From: Rhodoferax sp. U11-2br
GTDB lineage: Bacteria; Pseudomonadota; Gammaproteobacteria; Burkholderiales; Burkholderiaceae_C
Length of the DNA stretch: 64,000 nucleotides
Assembly (NCBI RefSeq): GCF_018619435.1
Contig: NZ_JAHFZF010000014.1
Coordinates: 1 to 64,000 of the forward strand
Direction of reading: 5' to 3'
The notes beneath the pieces were generated by a model. It did not search any database and was not told the DNA's origin. It saw nothing but the letters and a program-made list of their open reading frames with translations. Within the stretch, counting starts at the first letter, position 1. Every line of letters begins with the position of its first letter. The translations under genes and the position numbers were made by a program. Shown piece by piece: positions 17,831-25,866 of this stretch.

Positions 17831-17860
17831 TTGTCCCCAGTTCATCACTGAGGGTCAAGC

Positions 17861-18268
17861 ATGAAATTCCAACACCACATCCGCACGCTGTTCACCAGCC
17901 TGGCAGTTGCCCTGCCGCTGCTGGCCAACGCCAACCCGATCCTGGACAGCTACAAAGCCCAGGCCAAAACCGAGAACCCCGCGTTCAAGGACTTCAGCGC
18001 CGCTGCCGGGCAAAAGCTCTACAGCACCCAGGGGCCGAACCAGTTGTCGTGTTCGTCCTGCCACTCCGATTCCCCCAAAAACGCCGGTCAACACGCCAAG
18101 TCCAACAAGGTCATCGAACCGATGGCGCCCAGCGTGAACCCGCAGCGTTTCACCGACGCGGCCAAGGTCGAGAAGTGGTTCAAACGCAACTGCAACGACG
18201 CGCTGGGCCGGGCCTGTACCACGCAGGAAAAAGGCGACTTCATGAGTTATGTGTTGTCGGTCAAATAA
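17861..18268 (+). CDS. DUF1924 family c-type cytochrome
   Basis: 135 residues with a signal peptide ending near ANA. One heme-binding CSSCH motif (residues 64-68) and a likely axial Met88 in IEPMAPSVNP. The pattern (NQLSCSSCHSDSPKNAGQHAKSN...WFKRNCNDALGRACT) is that of DUF1924 monoheme cytochromes. Periplasmic electron carrier by inference. It is first in an operon with a diheme cytochrome, a cytochrome b fusion and a two-component system, an arrangement seen in several betaproteobacteria. Confidence 0.9.
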   Translation: MKFQHHIRTLFTSLAVALPLLANANPILDSYKAQAKTENPAFKDFSAAAGQKLYSTQGPNQLSCSSCHSDSPKNAGQHAKSNKVIEPMAPSVNPQRFTDAAKVEKWFKRNCNDALGRACTTQEKGDFMSYVLSVK

Positions 18269-18284
18269 GAAGGAAGGGAGCACG

Positions 18285-18776
18285 ATGCCACACCACCCAC
18301 TCTGGACAGTCGCAGCCATCTTCACGCTGGCCGTCAGCAGCCTGAGCGCCCAGGCCAAATACAACGGTGAAGACCGGGGCCGCCCGGTGATGCCGGCGCA
18401 AAACAATGCCAAATGGCAGGCCGAATGCAGCAGCTGCCACCTGGCGTTCCCCCCCGGTTTGTTGCCCGCAGCGTCCTGGCAAAAGATGATGGGCGAGCTG
18501 GACCAACACTTTGGAACCGACGCCTCGTTGTCCCCCGCTGACACGCTGGAGATCACCAACTACCTGGTCAAACACGCCTCCAACCGCTGGACGGCCAACA
18601 CCGCGCCGCTCAAGATCACCGAAAGCGGCTGGTACACCTCCAAACACCGCGCCAAAGAAATTGACCCGGCCGTGTGGAAACGGGCCTCGGTCAAGAGCCA
18701 GTCCAACTGCATCGCTTGCCACCGTGACGCCGACAAAGGCGAGTTTGACGAGGACACCGTCCGTATTCCCAAATGA
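18285..18776 (+). CDS. Periplasmic diheme c-type cytochrome
   Basis: 163 residues from the ATG at 18285 with a strong GGAAGGGAG ribosome site. Signal peptide ends near AQA. Two heme motifs: CSSCH (48-52) and CIACH (142-146). The segment SWQKMMGELDQHFGTDASL between them is shared with the C-terminal half of the next protein, so the two are paralogous. Stop overlaps the next start (ATGA at 18773). Probably exchanges electrons with the membrane cytochrome b. Confidence 0.92.
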   Translation: MPHHPLWTVAAIFTLAVSSLSAQAKYNGEDRGRPVMPAQNNAKWQAECSSCHLAFPPGLLPAASWQKMMGELDQHFGTDASLSPADTLEITNYLVKHASNRWTANTAPLKITESGWYTSKHRAKEIDPAVWKRASVKSQSNCIACHRDADKGEFDEDTVRIPK

Positions 18777-19945
18777 GCCCTGGTAACACACCTTTGCAGC
18801 CAACGCTGATCTGGGACTTTCCGACCCGCTTGTTCCACTGGACGCTGGCCGGCAGTTTTGCAGTGGCCTGGCTCACCGCCGAGTCAGACCCGTGGCTGGC
18901 CGTTCACGTGTTTTGTGGTTACCTGATGCTGGGGCTGGTGGTTTTTCGGGTGCTGTGGGGTTTTGCCGGTTCGCACTTTTCGCGTTTCGCCAGTTTTGCG
19001 CTGAGCCCCTCGCGTGGCTTGGCCTATCTGAAAGAGGTGATGGCGGGCCGCGCGGCCCGTTATGTGGGCCACAACCCGACCGGCAGCCTGGCGGTCTACC
19101 TGTTTCTGGCGCTCACCTTGGTGATTGGTGTGACCGGCATCTTGCTGCTGGGCGCTCAGGAACGCCATGGCCCGGCGGCGGGCTGGTTCAGCTTTGCCCA
19201 GGGGGACGGGTTCCAGCAGGTGCATGAGCTGGCCGCCATCGTGATGCTGGCGCTGGTGGGCGTGCACATCACCGGTGTGCTGATGGAAAGCCGGGTGCAC
19301 CGGGAGAACCTGGCGCGCTCGATGGTTGACGGCCACAAGCTGGCCAGCCCGGACACCCCGGCGGGCCAGCCGCACAAGCGGGTGGCCTGGGTGATGTTGC
19401 TGCTGGTGCTGGGTTTTGGCGGCTGGTGGTTTGCGTATGCGTTACACAACCAATGGGCGGCACTGACCGGCCAGACCGTGGTGCGCCAGGTGCCGTTTGT
19501 GGGCCCCACCCTGGCCGACAACGCTGTGTGGCGCGAGGAATGTGGCAGTTGCCATGGGATGTTTCACCCCTCACTGCTGCCTGCACGCTCCTGGCAGAAG
19601 ATGATGGCCGAGCAGGACCAGCACTTTGGCTCCGACCTGGCGCTGGACGACCCCACCACCCAGGCGGTGCTGGCCTTTATGGTGGACAACGCCGCCGAGC
19701 AGCAGGCAACCGAAGCCGCCTACAAGATCGGGCAGTCCATCCCGCCCGAGGCAGCCCCGCAGCGCATCACCGACACACCGTACTGGATCAGGAAACACCG
19801 TGAGATTTCAGCCGCCGACTGGGCCAACCCACTGGTCAAAAGCAAGGCCAACTGCGCCGCCTGCCACAGTGATGCCGACGCTGGCACCTTTGAAGACGGT
19901 GCCATGCAAGTGCCCCAGCCCAGCACCAAGAGCCGCCCGTCATGA
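18773..19945 (+). CDS. Cytochrome b561-type protein fused to a diheme cytochrome c domain
   Basis: 390 residues. The N-terminal half has about five transmembrane segments with heme-b histidines His22 (RLFHW), His45, His151 and His165, as in bacterial cytochrome b561/Ni-hydrogenase b subunits. After a linker and a last transmembrane helix (about 204-224) comes a periplasmic diheme domain with CGSCH (257-261) and CAACH (361-365), clearly homologous to the separate diheme protein encoded just upstream (shared WQKMM, DQHFG, KHREI, VKSKANC-AACH-DAD). It would pass electrons between the quinone pool and periplasmic cytochromes; the direction is not known. Confidence 0.92.
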   Translation: MSPGNTPLQPTLIWDFPTRLFHWTLAGSFAVAWLTAESDPWLAVHVFCGYLMLGLVVFRVLWGFAGSHFSRFASFALSPSRGLAYLKEVMAGRAARYVGHNPTGSLAVYLFLALTLVIGVTGILLLGAQERHGPAAGWFSFAQGDGFQQVHELAAIVMLALVGVHITGVLMESRVHRENLARSMVDGHKLASPDTPAGQPHKRVAWVMLLLVLGFGGWWFAYALHNQWAALTGQTVVRQVPFVGPTLADNAVWREECGSCHGMFHPSLLPARSWQKMMAEQDQHFGSDLALDDPTTQAVLAFMVDNAAEQQATEAAYKIGQSIPPEAAPQRITDTPYWIRKHREISAADWANPLVKSKANCAACHSDADAGTFEDGAMQVPQPSTKSRPS

Positions 19946-20013
19946 AAACCAGGCCCCCGCGTCTGCACGCCCAGCGGCTACGATGGGGGCCCCACAAACG
20001 TCCGACCCACACC

Positions 20014-20700
20014 ATGCGTATCCTGCTTGCTGAAGACGACCCCCTGTTGGGCGACGGCCTGCGCACCGGGCTGCGCCAGCAGGGTTTTCTGGTGGACTGG
20101 GTGCGTGACGGCTTGGCCGCAGAGCGCGAAATCGGCTACGACAAACACCAGGCCGCCGTGCTGGACCTGGGCCTGCCGCTCAAAGATGGCATGGAGGTGC
20201 TGCAGTCGGTGCGGCGCCAGAAGATCACCCTGCCGATCCTGATCCTGACCGCGCGTGACGCGGTGCCCGACCGCATCAAGGGGCTGGACGGTGGCGCCGA
20301 CGACTATGTGGTCAAGCCGGTGGACCTGTTTGAGCTGGGCGCACGCCTTCGCTCGCTGGTGCGCCGCGCCCACGGCCACACACAAGATCTGCTGAGTTGT
20401 GGTGCACTGCAGGTGAATCTGGCGGCACGCACGGTCACGTTGTCCGGGCAAGCCGTGGGTTTGTCGATGCGTGAGTTTGACCTCTTGCATGTGTTGATGC
20501 TCAACGCCGAGCGGGTCATGTCACGCGAACAGCTGGAGCAGCAGCTCTACAGCTGGGGTTATGAGGTGGAAAGCAACGCGGTGGAGGTGCACATCCACCA
20601 CCTGCGCAAAAAACTGCAGGCCGAGCTGATCCAGACCGTGCGTGGTGTCGGCTACACCCTGATGCCCCCCAAAGACACGCCGGTGGCGCCCGCAGCATGA
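20014..20700 (+). CDS. OmpR/PhoB-family response regulator, QseB-like
   Basis: 228 residues from the ATG at 20014. Receiver domain with acidic pair Glu7-Asp8-Asp9, phospho-acceptor Asp51 (VLDLGLP) and Lys101; C-terminal winged helix ending in VEVHIHHLRKKLQAELIQTVRGVGYTL. The close match is to QseB/PmrA-type regulators. Stop and next start overlap (ATGA at 20697), so regulator and kinase are co-translated. It probably binds the box at 17799-17830. Confidence 0.93.
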   Translation: MRILLAEDDPLLGDGLRTGLRQQGFLVDWVRDGLAAEREIGYDKHQAAVLDLGLPLKDGMEVLQSVRRQKITLPILILTARDAVPDRIKGLDGGADDYVVKPVDLFELGARLRSLVRRAHGHTQDLLSCGALQVNLAARTVTLSGQAVGLSMREFDLLHVLMLNAERVMSREQLEQQLYSWGYEVESNAVEVHIHHLRKKLQAELIQTVRGVGYTLMPPKDTPVAPAA

Positions 20701-22109
20701 GCCTGTTCAAGCGGCTGGCCTCACTGCAGGCGCGCCTGCTGGTGCTGTTGCTGCTGCTGATTTTTGGGGTGTGGGTGTCGGCGGCGGTGTTGACCTGGGT
20801 CGATACCCGCCATGAACTCGACGAGTTGCTCGACGCCCACCTGGCGCAGTCAGCCGCGCTGCTGGTGGCCCAGCAGACCGACGCCGATGCCGCCGAGCGC
20901 AGCCACAGACCCCATCGCCGCCACACCTTCGGCGATGACGAGCACCCGGACGCCCCCACCTTGCACAAATACGCCACGCGGGTGGCGTTCCAGGTGTTTC
21001 ACGATGGCAAGTTAACGCTGCACTCCGGCTCCGCCCCCGACACACCGATGTCGCCGCAGCTGCGTGGTTTTGCCACGGTGGTACTGCCCGGGGCAGGCCC
21101 CTGGCGTGTGTTTGGCGCCCAGGGCAAGGAGGGCGATGTGCAGGTGTTTGTGGGAGAGCAGTTGCGCTCGCGCCGGTCGATCCTGTGGGCGATGATGCAG
21201 TCGCTGCTGATGCCCTTGCTGGTGGCCCTGCCGGTGCTGGCGCTGCTGGGCTGGCTGGCGGTACGCCGCAGCCTGACCCCCTTGCGCACCCTGAGCCAGG
21301 CGCTCGCCCAGCGCCAGCCGCAGAGTGTGGCGCCGCTGGTCATCACCGACACCCCGAGCGAGATGGCGCCGGTGGTGTCCTCCCTCAACAGCTTGCTGGC
21401 GCGTATTGGCCAGATGATGGTGGCTGAACGACGCTTCACCGCCGACGCCGCCCATGAGTTGCGCACCCCCATTGCCGCGATCCGCGCCCAGGCCCAGGTG
21501 GCGCTGGGCGCCGGGTCCAACGTGGCCGAGCGGGACCAGGCGCTGCGCCAGACACTGGCCGGGTGTGACCGCGCCACCCACCTGGTGGCCCAGTTGTTGA
21601 CACTGTCACGGCTGGAAACCGCCGGCCACCCGCCGCAGGGTGTTCGGGTGGATGTGTGCCAGATTGCCCAGCGTGTGGCTGCCGATCTGGCCCCCGGCGC
21701 GCTGGCCCGCAAGCAGGTGCTGACGCTGGACACCAGCGCCACCGGCCCGATCAGCGCCGACGAGATGCTCACCGGGGTGCTGATCCGCAATCTGCTCGAC
21801 AACGCGCTGCGCTACAGCCCCGATGGCGCCCAGGTCAGCCTGCGTGTGCACACCAGCGCGGGCTTGGTGCACCTGGAAGTCAACGACAGTGGCCCGGGCT
21901 TGCCCGCGGCCGATCTGGCGCGCCTGGGGGAGCGTTTTTTCCGGGGGCTGGGCAGCGGACAACAGGGCAGCGGGCTGGGCTGGTCCATCGTGCGGCGCAT
22001 TGCAGAGGTCTACCGGGCGCAGGTTCTGGCCACGCCCTCCAGCCTGGGCGGCCTGTGTGTCACGGTGAGCTGGCCACTTGCGCCAGATCAAGAATCAAGG
22101 CAAATTTGA
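20697..22109 (+). CDS. Sensor histidine kinase, QseC-like
   Basis: 470 residues. Two transmembrane segments (about 12-32 and 165-187) flank a periplasmic sensor domain of about 130 residues that is rich in His and Asp (ERSHRPHRRHTFGDDEH). Then a HAMP linker, the phospho-acceptor His253 (FTADAAHELRTPIAAIR), N box near 365 (NLLDNALRYSP), and G boxes (DSGPGLP, GSGLGWSIVRRI). The His/Asp-rich sensor could bind metal ions, as PmrB and CopS-like kinases do; this is inference. Co-operonic with the cytochromes, so it probably senses a redox or metal signal for them. Confidence 0.93.
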   Translation: MSLFKRLASLQARLLVLLLLLIFGVWVSAAVLTWVDTRHELDELLDAHLAQSAALLVAQQTDADAAERSHRPHRRHTFGDDEHPDAPTLHKYATRVAFQVFHDGKLTLHSGSAPDTPMSPQLRGFATVVLPGAGPWRVFGAQGKEGDVQVFVGEQLRSRRSILWAMMQSLLMPLLVALPVLALLGWLAVRRSLTPLRTLSQALAQRQPQSVAPLVITDTPSEMAPVVSSLNSLLARIGQMMVAERRFTADAAHELRTPIAAIRAQAQVALGAGSNVAERDQALRQTLAGCDRATHLVAQLLTLSRLETAGHPPQGVRVDVCQIAQRVAADLAPGALARKQVLTLDTSATGPISADEMLTGVLIRNLLDNALRYSPDGAQVSLRVHTSAGLVHLEVNDSGPGLPAADLARLGERFFRGLGSGQQGSGLGWSIVRRIAEVYRAQVLATPSSLGGLCVTVSWPLAPDQESRQI

Positions 22110-22154
22110 GTTTACATGTGTCAACCTGCCACGACACAATGCGACAATTCAGAC

Positions 22155-23267
22155 ATGACTACCACATCCACACCCTCCTTCGCCCCCCTCCAGAACGACA
22201 CTTTTTTGCGTGCCTGTTTGCGCCAGGCGACTGACTACACGCCCATGTGGATGATGCGTCAGGCCGGGCGTTTCCTGCCGGAATACCGTGCCACCCGCGC
22301 CAAGGCCGGCAGTTTCATGGGCTTGGCCACCAATGTGGACTACGCCACCGAAGTCACGCTGCAACCGCTGGACCGGTTCCCCATTGACGCCGCGATTTTG
22401 TTCAGCGACATCCTGACCGTGCCCGACGCGATGGGCCTGGGTCTGTCATTTGCGCTGGGTGAAGGCCCCAAGTTTGCCCACTCGGTGCGTGACGAAGCCG
22501 CTGTGGCCAAGCTTGAAGTGCCCGACATGGCCAAGCTGCAGTATGTGTTTGACGCGGTCACCTCGATCCGCAAAGCGCTCAATGGCCGCGTGCCGCTGAT
22601 CGGTTTTTCCGGCAGCCCGTGGACGCTGGCCTGCTACATGGTCGAAGGCGCTGGCAGTGACGACTACCGCCTGGTCAAAACCATGATGTACAGCCGCCCG
22701 GACCTGATGCACAAGATTCTGGAAATCAACGCCGACGCGGTGGCGCTGTACCTCAACACCCAGATCGAAGCCGGTGCGCAGGCGGTGATGGTGTTTGACA
22801 GCTGGGGTGGTGTGCTGGCTGACGGCGCGTTCCAGGAATTCAGCCTGGCCTACACCCGCCGTGTGCTGGCCAAATTGCACAAAACCTGGGCTGGCGCCAC
22901 CATCCCGAGCATTGTGTTCACCAAAGGCGGCGCCCTGTGGCTGGATGAGATGGAGCAACTGGACTGCAACGCACTCGGCCTGGACTGGACCGCCAACCTG
23001 ACCAAGGCCCGCATCATTGCGGGTGGCAGCAAGGCGCTGCAAGGCAACCTGGACCCGAACGTGTTGTTTGCACCACCCGAAAAGATTGAGGCCGAGGTCA
23101 TCAAGGTGCTCAACGCCTTTGGCACACCGCACAGCGGACCCGGCTTTGGCCCGACCCACATCTTCAACCTGGGCCACGGCATCAGCCAGCACACCCCACC
23201 CGAACATGTGGCGGCCTTGGTTGAAGCGGTGCACAAACATTCACGCCTGATGCGTGGCGCCTGCTAG
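22155..23267 (+). CDS. hemE: Uroporphyrinogen decarboxylase
   Basis: 370 residues from the ATG at 22155, chosen because it aligns with the usual HemE N-terminus ([32 protein letters not shown]); an ATG at 22116 would add an atypical 13 residues. HemE converts uroporphyrinogen III to coproporphyrinogen III in heme synthesis. Signature regions [16 protein letters not shown] and [16 protein letters not shown] are complete, as is [15 protein letters not shown]. Its stop is followed by the long AT-rich region before priA. Confidence 0.97.
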   Translation: MTTTSTPSFAPLQNDTFLRACLRQATDYTPMWMMRQAGRFLPEYRATRAKAGSFMGLATNVDYATEVTLQPLDRFPIDAAILFSDILTVPDAMGLGLSFALGEGPKFAHSVRDEAAVAKLEVPDMAKLQYVFDAVTSIRKALNGRVPLIGFSGSPWTLACYMVEGAGSDDYRLVKTMMYSRPDLMHKILEINADAVALYLNTQIEAGAQAVMVFDSWGGVLADGAFQEFSLAYTRRVLAKLHKTWAGATIPSIVFTKGGALWLDEMEQLDCNALGLDWTANLTKARIIAGGSKALQGNLDPNVLFAPPEKIEAEVIKVLNAFGTPHSGPGFGPTHIFNLGHGISQHTPPEHVAALVEAVHKHSRLMRGAC

Positions 23268-23337
23268 TTGAGTCGCTGGCGGCTGGCTAGCACTTTTTGG
23301 CCTGTTTTTGGCAGTTTCCAGCAAAAAAAATTGCCAC

Positions 23338-23346
23338 TTATGCACA
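23338..23346 (+). promoter_or_regulatory. DnaA-box-like site
   Basis: TTATGCACA fits the relaxed TTATNCACA DnaA consensus. It is on the same strand as the perfect box at 23524. Confidence 0.5.
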
Positions 23347-23523
23347 AAATTGGTGAACCACAGTGCGGGTCACGAGCCCACCTATCAAGTACACTATCAA
23401 ACGCATAGCAGTTGTAAGTAGTTGATTTTAAAGGGTTTTGAATTTTGCATGTTTTTTGGGCAGGCTAACAAAACCCTTGATTTACAAGGCCCGGCAGCCT
23501 CTATCGACGAGCTATCAACAAAG

Positions 23524-23532
23524 TTATCCACA
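23524..23532 (+). promoter_or_regulatory. Consensus DnaA box
   Basis: TTATCCACA is the perfect high-affinity DnaA box. It lies 66 bases before the priA start and directly after a CTATCAA word. Confidence 0.65.
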
Positions 23533-23597
23533 GAAAACTTGGATGAACTTTAAACCCTCGCAGAATCAACGACTTAAGGCGAATTTCGCAAGTTCAC

Positions 23598-25766
23598 TTG
23601 AACACCCCCTCCCAAGCTGAGCCAGTCGCCGCCACCCTGGTGTCGGTGCTGGTCCACACCCCGGCACACAGCCAGATGGCCGGTGCCCTGAGTTACACCA
23701 GTGAGCATGCCCTGCCCCCGGGCACCCTGGTGCGGGTGCCGCTGGGCCAGCGTGAGCTGCTCGGGGTGGTGTGGGAGCAGCACCCCATCAGCGAGGACAC
23801 GCCGCCGCTGGACCCCAGCAAACTGCGGCCAGTTGCTGCGGTGCTGGACGCGCTGGCGCCGCTGAGTGTCCACTGGCGAACCCTGATCCACTTTGCCGCG
23901 AGTTATTACCAGCGCTCGGCCGGTGAGGTGGCGCTGGCCGCGCTGCCGCCGCAGTTGCGTGACATCAGCAGCCTGCAGCTGGCGCGCAAACTCAAAAAGA
24001 AGGCCAAGAGCCAGCTCAAGGCGCAGGCCGCACCCGCCACAGACGCCACCCCGCCTCAGGATATTCCTGAATTGGTAGCACTGACCCCAGAGCAGACAAG
24101 GGCTATTGGCCAATTTGACGCTAATACCGGGCCGTTTTTGCTGTTTGGTGCCACCGGCAGCGGCAAGACCGAGGTGTTCATGCGCTGCGCCGCCGATGTG
24201 CTGGCAAGCTCGGACGGCAGCCAGGTGCTGGTGATGGTGCCCGAGATCAACCTCACGCCGCAGCTCGAAGAGCGTTTCAAAGCCCGTTTTTGCGCCCAGT
24301 ATGGTGAGGACGCGGTGGTGTCGATGCACAGCGGCCTGACCCCGGCGCAGCGCCTGGCGAGCTGGCTGGCGGCGCACAGCGGCAACGCACGCATTGTGCT
24401 GGGCACCCGCATGGCGGTGTTTGCCTCGATGCCGCACCTGGTACTGATCGTGGTCGATGAAGAGCATGACCCGAGTTACAAAAGCCAGGACGGTGCCCGT
24501 TATTCGGCGCGCGACCTGGCGGTGTACCGCGGCAAGCTGGAGGGCGCCAAGGTGCTGCTGGGTTCGGCCACACCCTCGCTGGAGAGCTGGTACCACAGCC
24601 GCCCGGCGGCCGAAGGCGGGCGTTACATGCGGCTGGAGATGCCGAGCAGGGTTGGCGCCAATGCCATCCTTCCCCTGGTGCGGCGTGTGGACATGAACCA
24701 CCAGCCCAAGGGCTCAGTGATCTCGCCGCCGCTGCTCGACGCGATTGGCCAGCGCATCACGCGCGGTGAACAAAGCATGGTGTTCCTGAACCGGCGCGGT
24801 TACGCCCCGGTGCTGAACTGTGCCGACTGCGACTGGAAAAGCGCCTGCCCGCATTGCAGCGCCTTTCGCGTTTTTCACAAGATCGACCGCACGCTGCGCT
24901 GCCACCACTGCGGTTTCACCGAACGGGTGCCACGCGCCTGCCCGGACTGCGGCAGCCTGGACATCGCCCCGGTCGGGCGTGGCACCGAGCGGCTGGAGGA
25001 ACAGCTGGCTCTGTTGCTCAGCGGCATGAGCCGCCCCGACGGCAGCGCGGTGCGGATTGCCCGCATCGACGCCGACACCACCAAACTCAAGGGTTCGCTG
25101 GAAAGCCAGCTGGCGCAGGTGCATTCGGGCGAGGTCGATGTGCTGGTGGGCACCCAGATGATTGCCAAGGGCCACGACTTTCGCCGCATCACCCTGGTGG
25201 CGGCGATCAACCCCGACGGTGCGTTGTTCTCGAGCGACTTCCGTTCCCCCGAGCGCCTGTTTGGCCTGCTGATGCAGGCGGCAGGCCGGGCCGGGCGCGA
25301 CGCCAGCAACACCAGCCGCAGCGAGATGTGGGTGCAGACCTTTCACCCGACACACCCGCTGTATGAAACGCTCAAACAGCATGATTACCCGGCCTTTGCC
25401 GCCTCGCAGCTGGTGGAGCGCCAACAGGCGGGCATGCCACCGTTCAGCTTCCAGGCGCTGGTGCGCGCCGACGCCCGCACGCAGGAAGCGGCGCAGGCTT
25501 TCTTGAACAGCGCCAGCAGCGCCTGCGAGGGTCTGACTGAGTTGGCACCCTGGCGTGAACACATCACGCTGTACCCGGCGGTGCCGATGAGCATCCAGCG
25601 TGTGGCCAATGTGGAGCGCGCCCAGATGCTGCTGGAAAGCCCCTCGCGTGCGGCCTTGCAACGCTTTTTGAACGCCTGGCAACCGACCCTGCACGCCATG
25701 CGCAGCCAGCCGCAGTGCAAAGGCCTGCTGCGCTGGGCGATTGATGTCGATCCACTGCTGATTTAA
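23598..25766 (+). CDS. priA: Primosomal replication-restart helicase PriA
   Basis: 722 residues. PriA reloads the replisome at stalled forks. Visible: N-terminal DNA-binding region, Walker A GATGSGKTEVFM (from residue 184), DEEH box VVDEEHDPSYK, and a zinc-binding insert with eight cysteines (CADC, CPHC, CHHC, CPDC) splitting the second helicase lobe, as in all PriA proteins. The start is uncertain: the only reasonable in-frame start is TTG at 23598 with AAGG rather far upstream. A stretch resembling the dispersed repeat (24061-24125) encodes the segment just before Walker A. Confidence 0.95.
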   Translation: MNTPSQAEPVAATLVSVLVHTPAHSQMAGALSYTSEHALPPGTLVRVPLGQRELLGVVWEQHPISEDTPPLDPSKLRPVAAVLDALAPLSVHWRTLIHFAASYYQRSAGEVALAALPPQLRDISSLQLARKLKKKAKSQLKAQAAPATDATPPQDIPELVALTPEQTRAIGQFDANTGPFLLFGATGSGKTEVFMRCAADVLASSDGSQVLVMVPEINLTPQLEERFKARFCAQYGEDAVVSMHSGLTPAQRLASWLAAHSGNARIVLGTRMAVFASMPHLVLIVVDEEHDPSYKSQDGARYSARDLAVYRGKLEGAKVLLGSATPSLESWYHSRPAAEGGRYMRLEMPSRVGANAILPLVRRVDMNHQPKGSVISPPLLDAIGQRITRGEQSMVFLNRRGYAPVLNCADCDWKSACPHCSAFRVFHKIDRTLRCHHCGFTERVPRACPDCGSLDIAPVGRGTERLEEQLALLLSGMSRPDGSAVRIARIDADTTKLKGSLESQLAQVHSGEVDVLVGTQMIAKGHDFRRITLVAAINPDGALFSSDFRSPERLFGLLMQAAGRAGRDASNTSRSEMWVQTFHPTHPLYETLKQHDYPAFAASQLVERQQAGMPPFSFQALVRADARTQEAAQAFLNSASSACEGLTELAPWREHITLYPAVPMSIQRVANVERAQMLLESPSRAALQRFLNAWQPTLHAMRSQPQCKGLLRWAIDVDPLLI
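24061..24125 (+). repeat. Repeat-derived segment inside priA
   Basis: Contains ggtagcactgacccca, then acaagggctattggccaatt and tgac, matching the repeat's right end block base for base apart from ta/ga. It is translated as the stretch around ALTPEQTRAIGQFDAN before Walker A, and keeps the conserved LT-x-EQ of PriA. Confidence 0.5.
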
Positions 25767-25773
25767 AAGCAAC

Positions 25774-25796
25774 AAGCCCTTATTGAATAAGGGCTT
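25774..25796. terminator. Strong hairpin after priA
   Basis: AAGCCCTTAT and ATAAGGGCTT form a perfect 10-bp stem with a TGA loop, 7 bases after the priA stop and followed by gaaggggtttt. It looks like an intrinsic terminator and its core is the same CCCTT/AAGGG stem as the dispersed repeat. Confidence 0.7.
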
Positions 25797-25866
25797 GAAG
25801 GGGTTTTGATGCATCAACCCGGTGTCACCCGAGGAGCTGGGGGCATCCGCCCCCGATGCGGCAGGG

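Larger units (their letters stand above)
23268..23597. other. 330-base AT-rich intergenic region with DnaA boxes and paired short repeats
   Basis: Between hemE and priA and clearly AT-richer than both. It contains TTATGCACA (23338), a pair of CTATCAA words 12 bases apart (23382, 23394), AAGGGTTTTG/CAAAACCCTT inverted arms (23431-23440 and 23469-23478), a pair CTATCGA/CTATCAA 11 bases apart (23501, 23512), and a perfect TTATCCACA (23524). It also has to hold the priA promoter. No ORF is credible. Confidence 0.7.
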
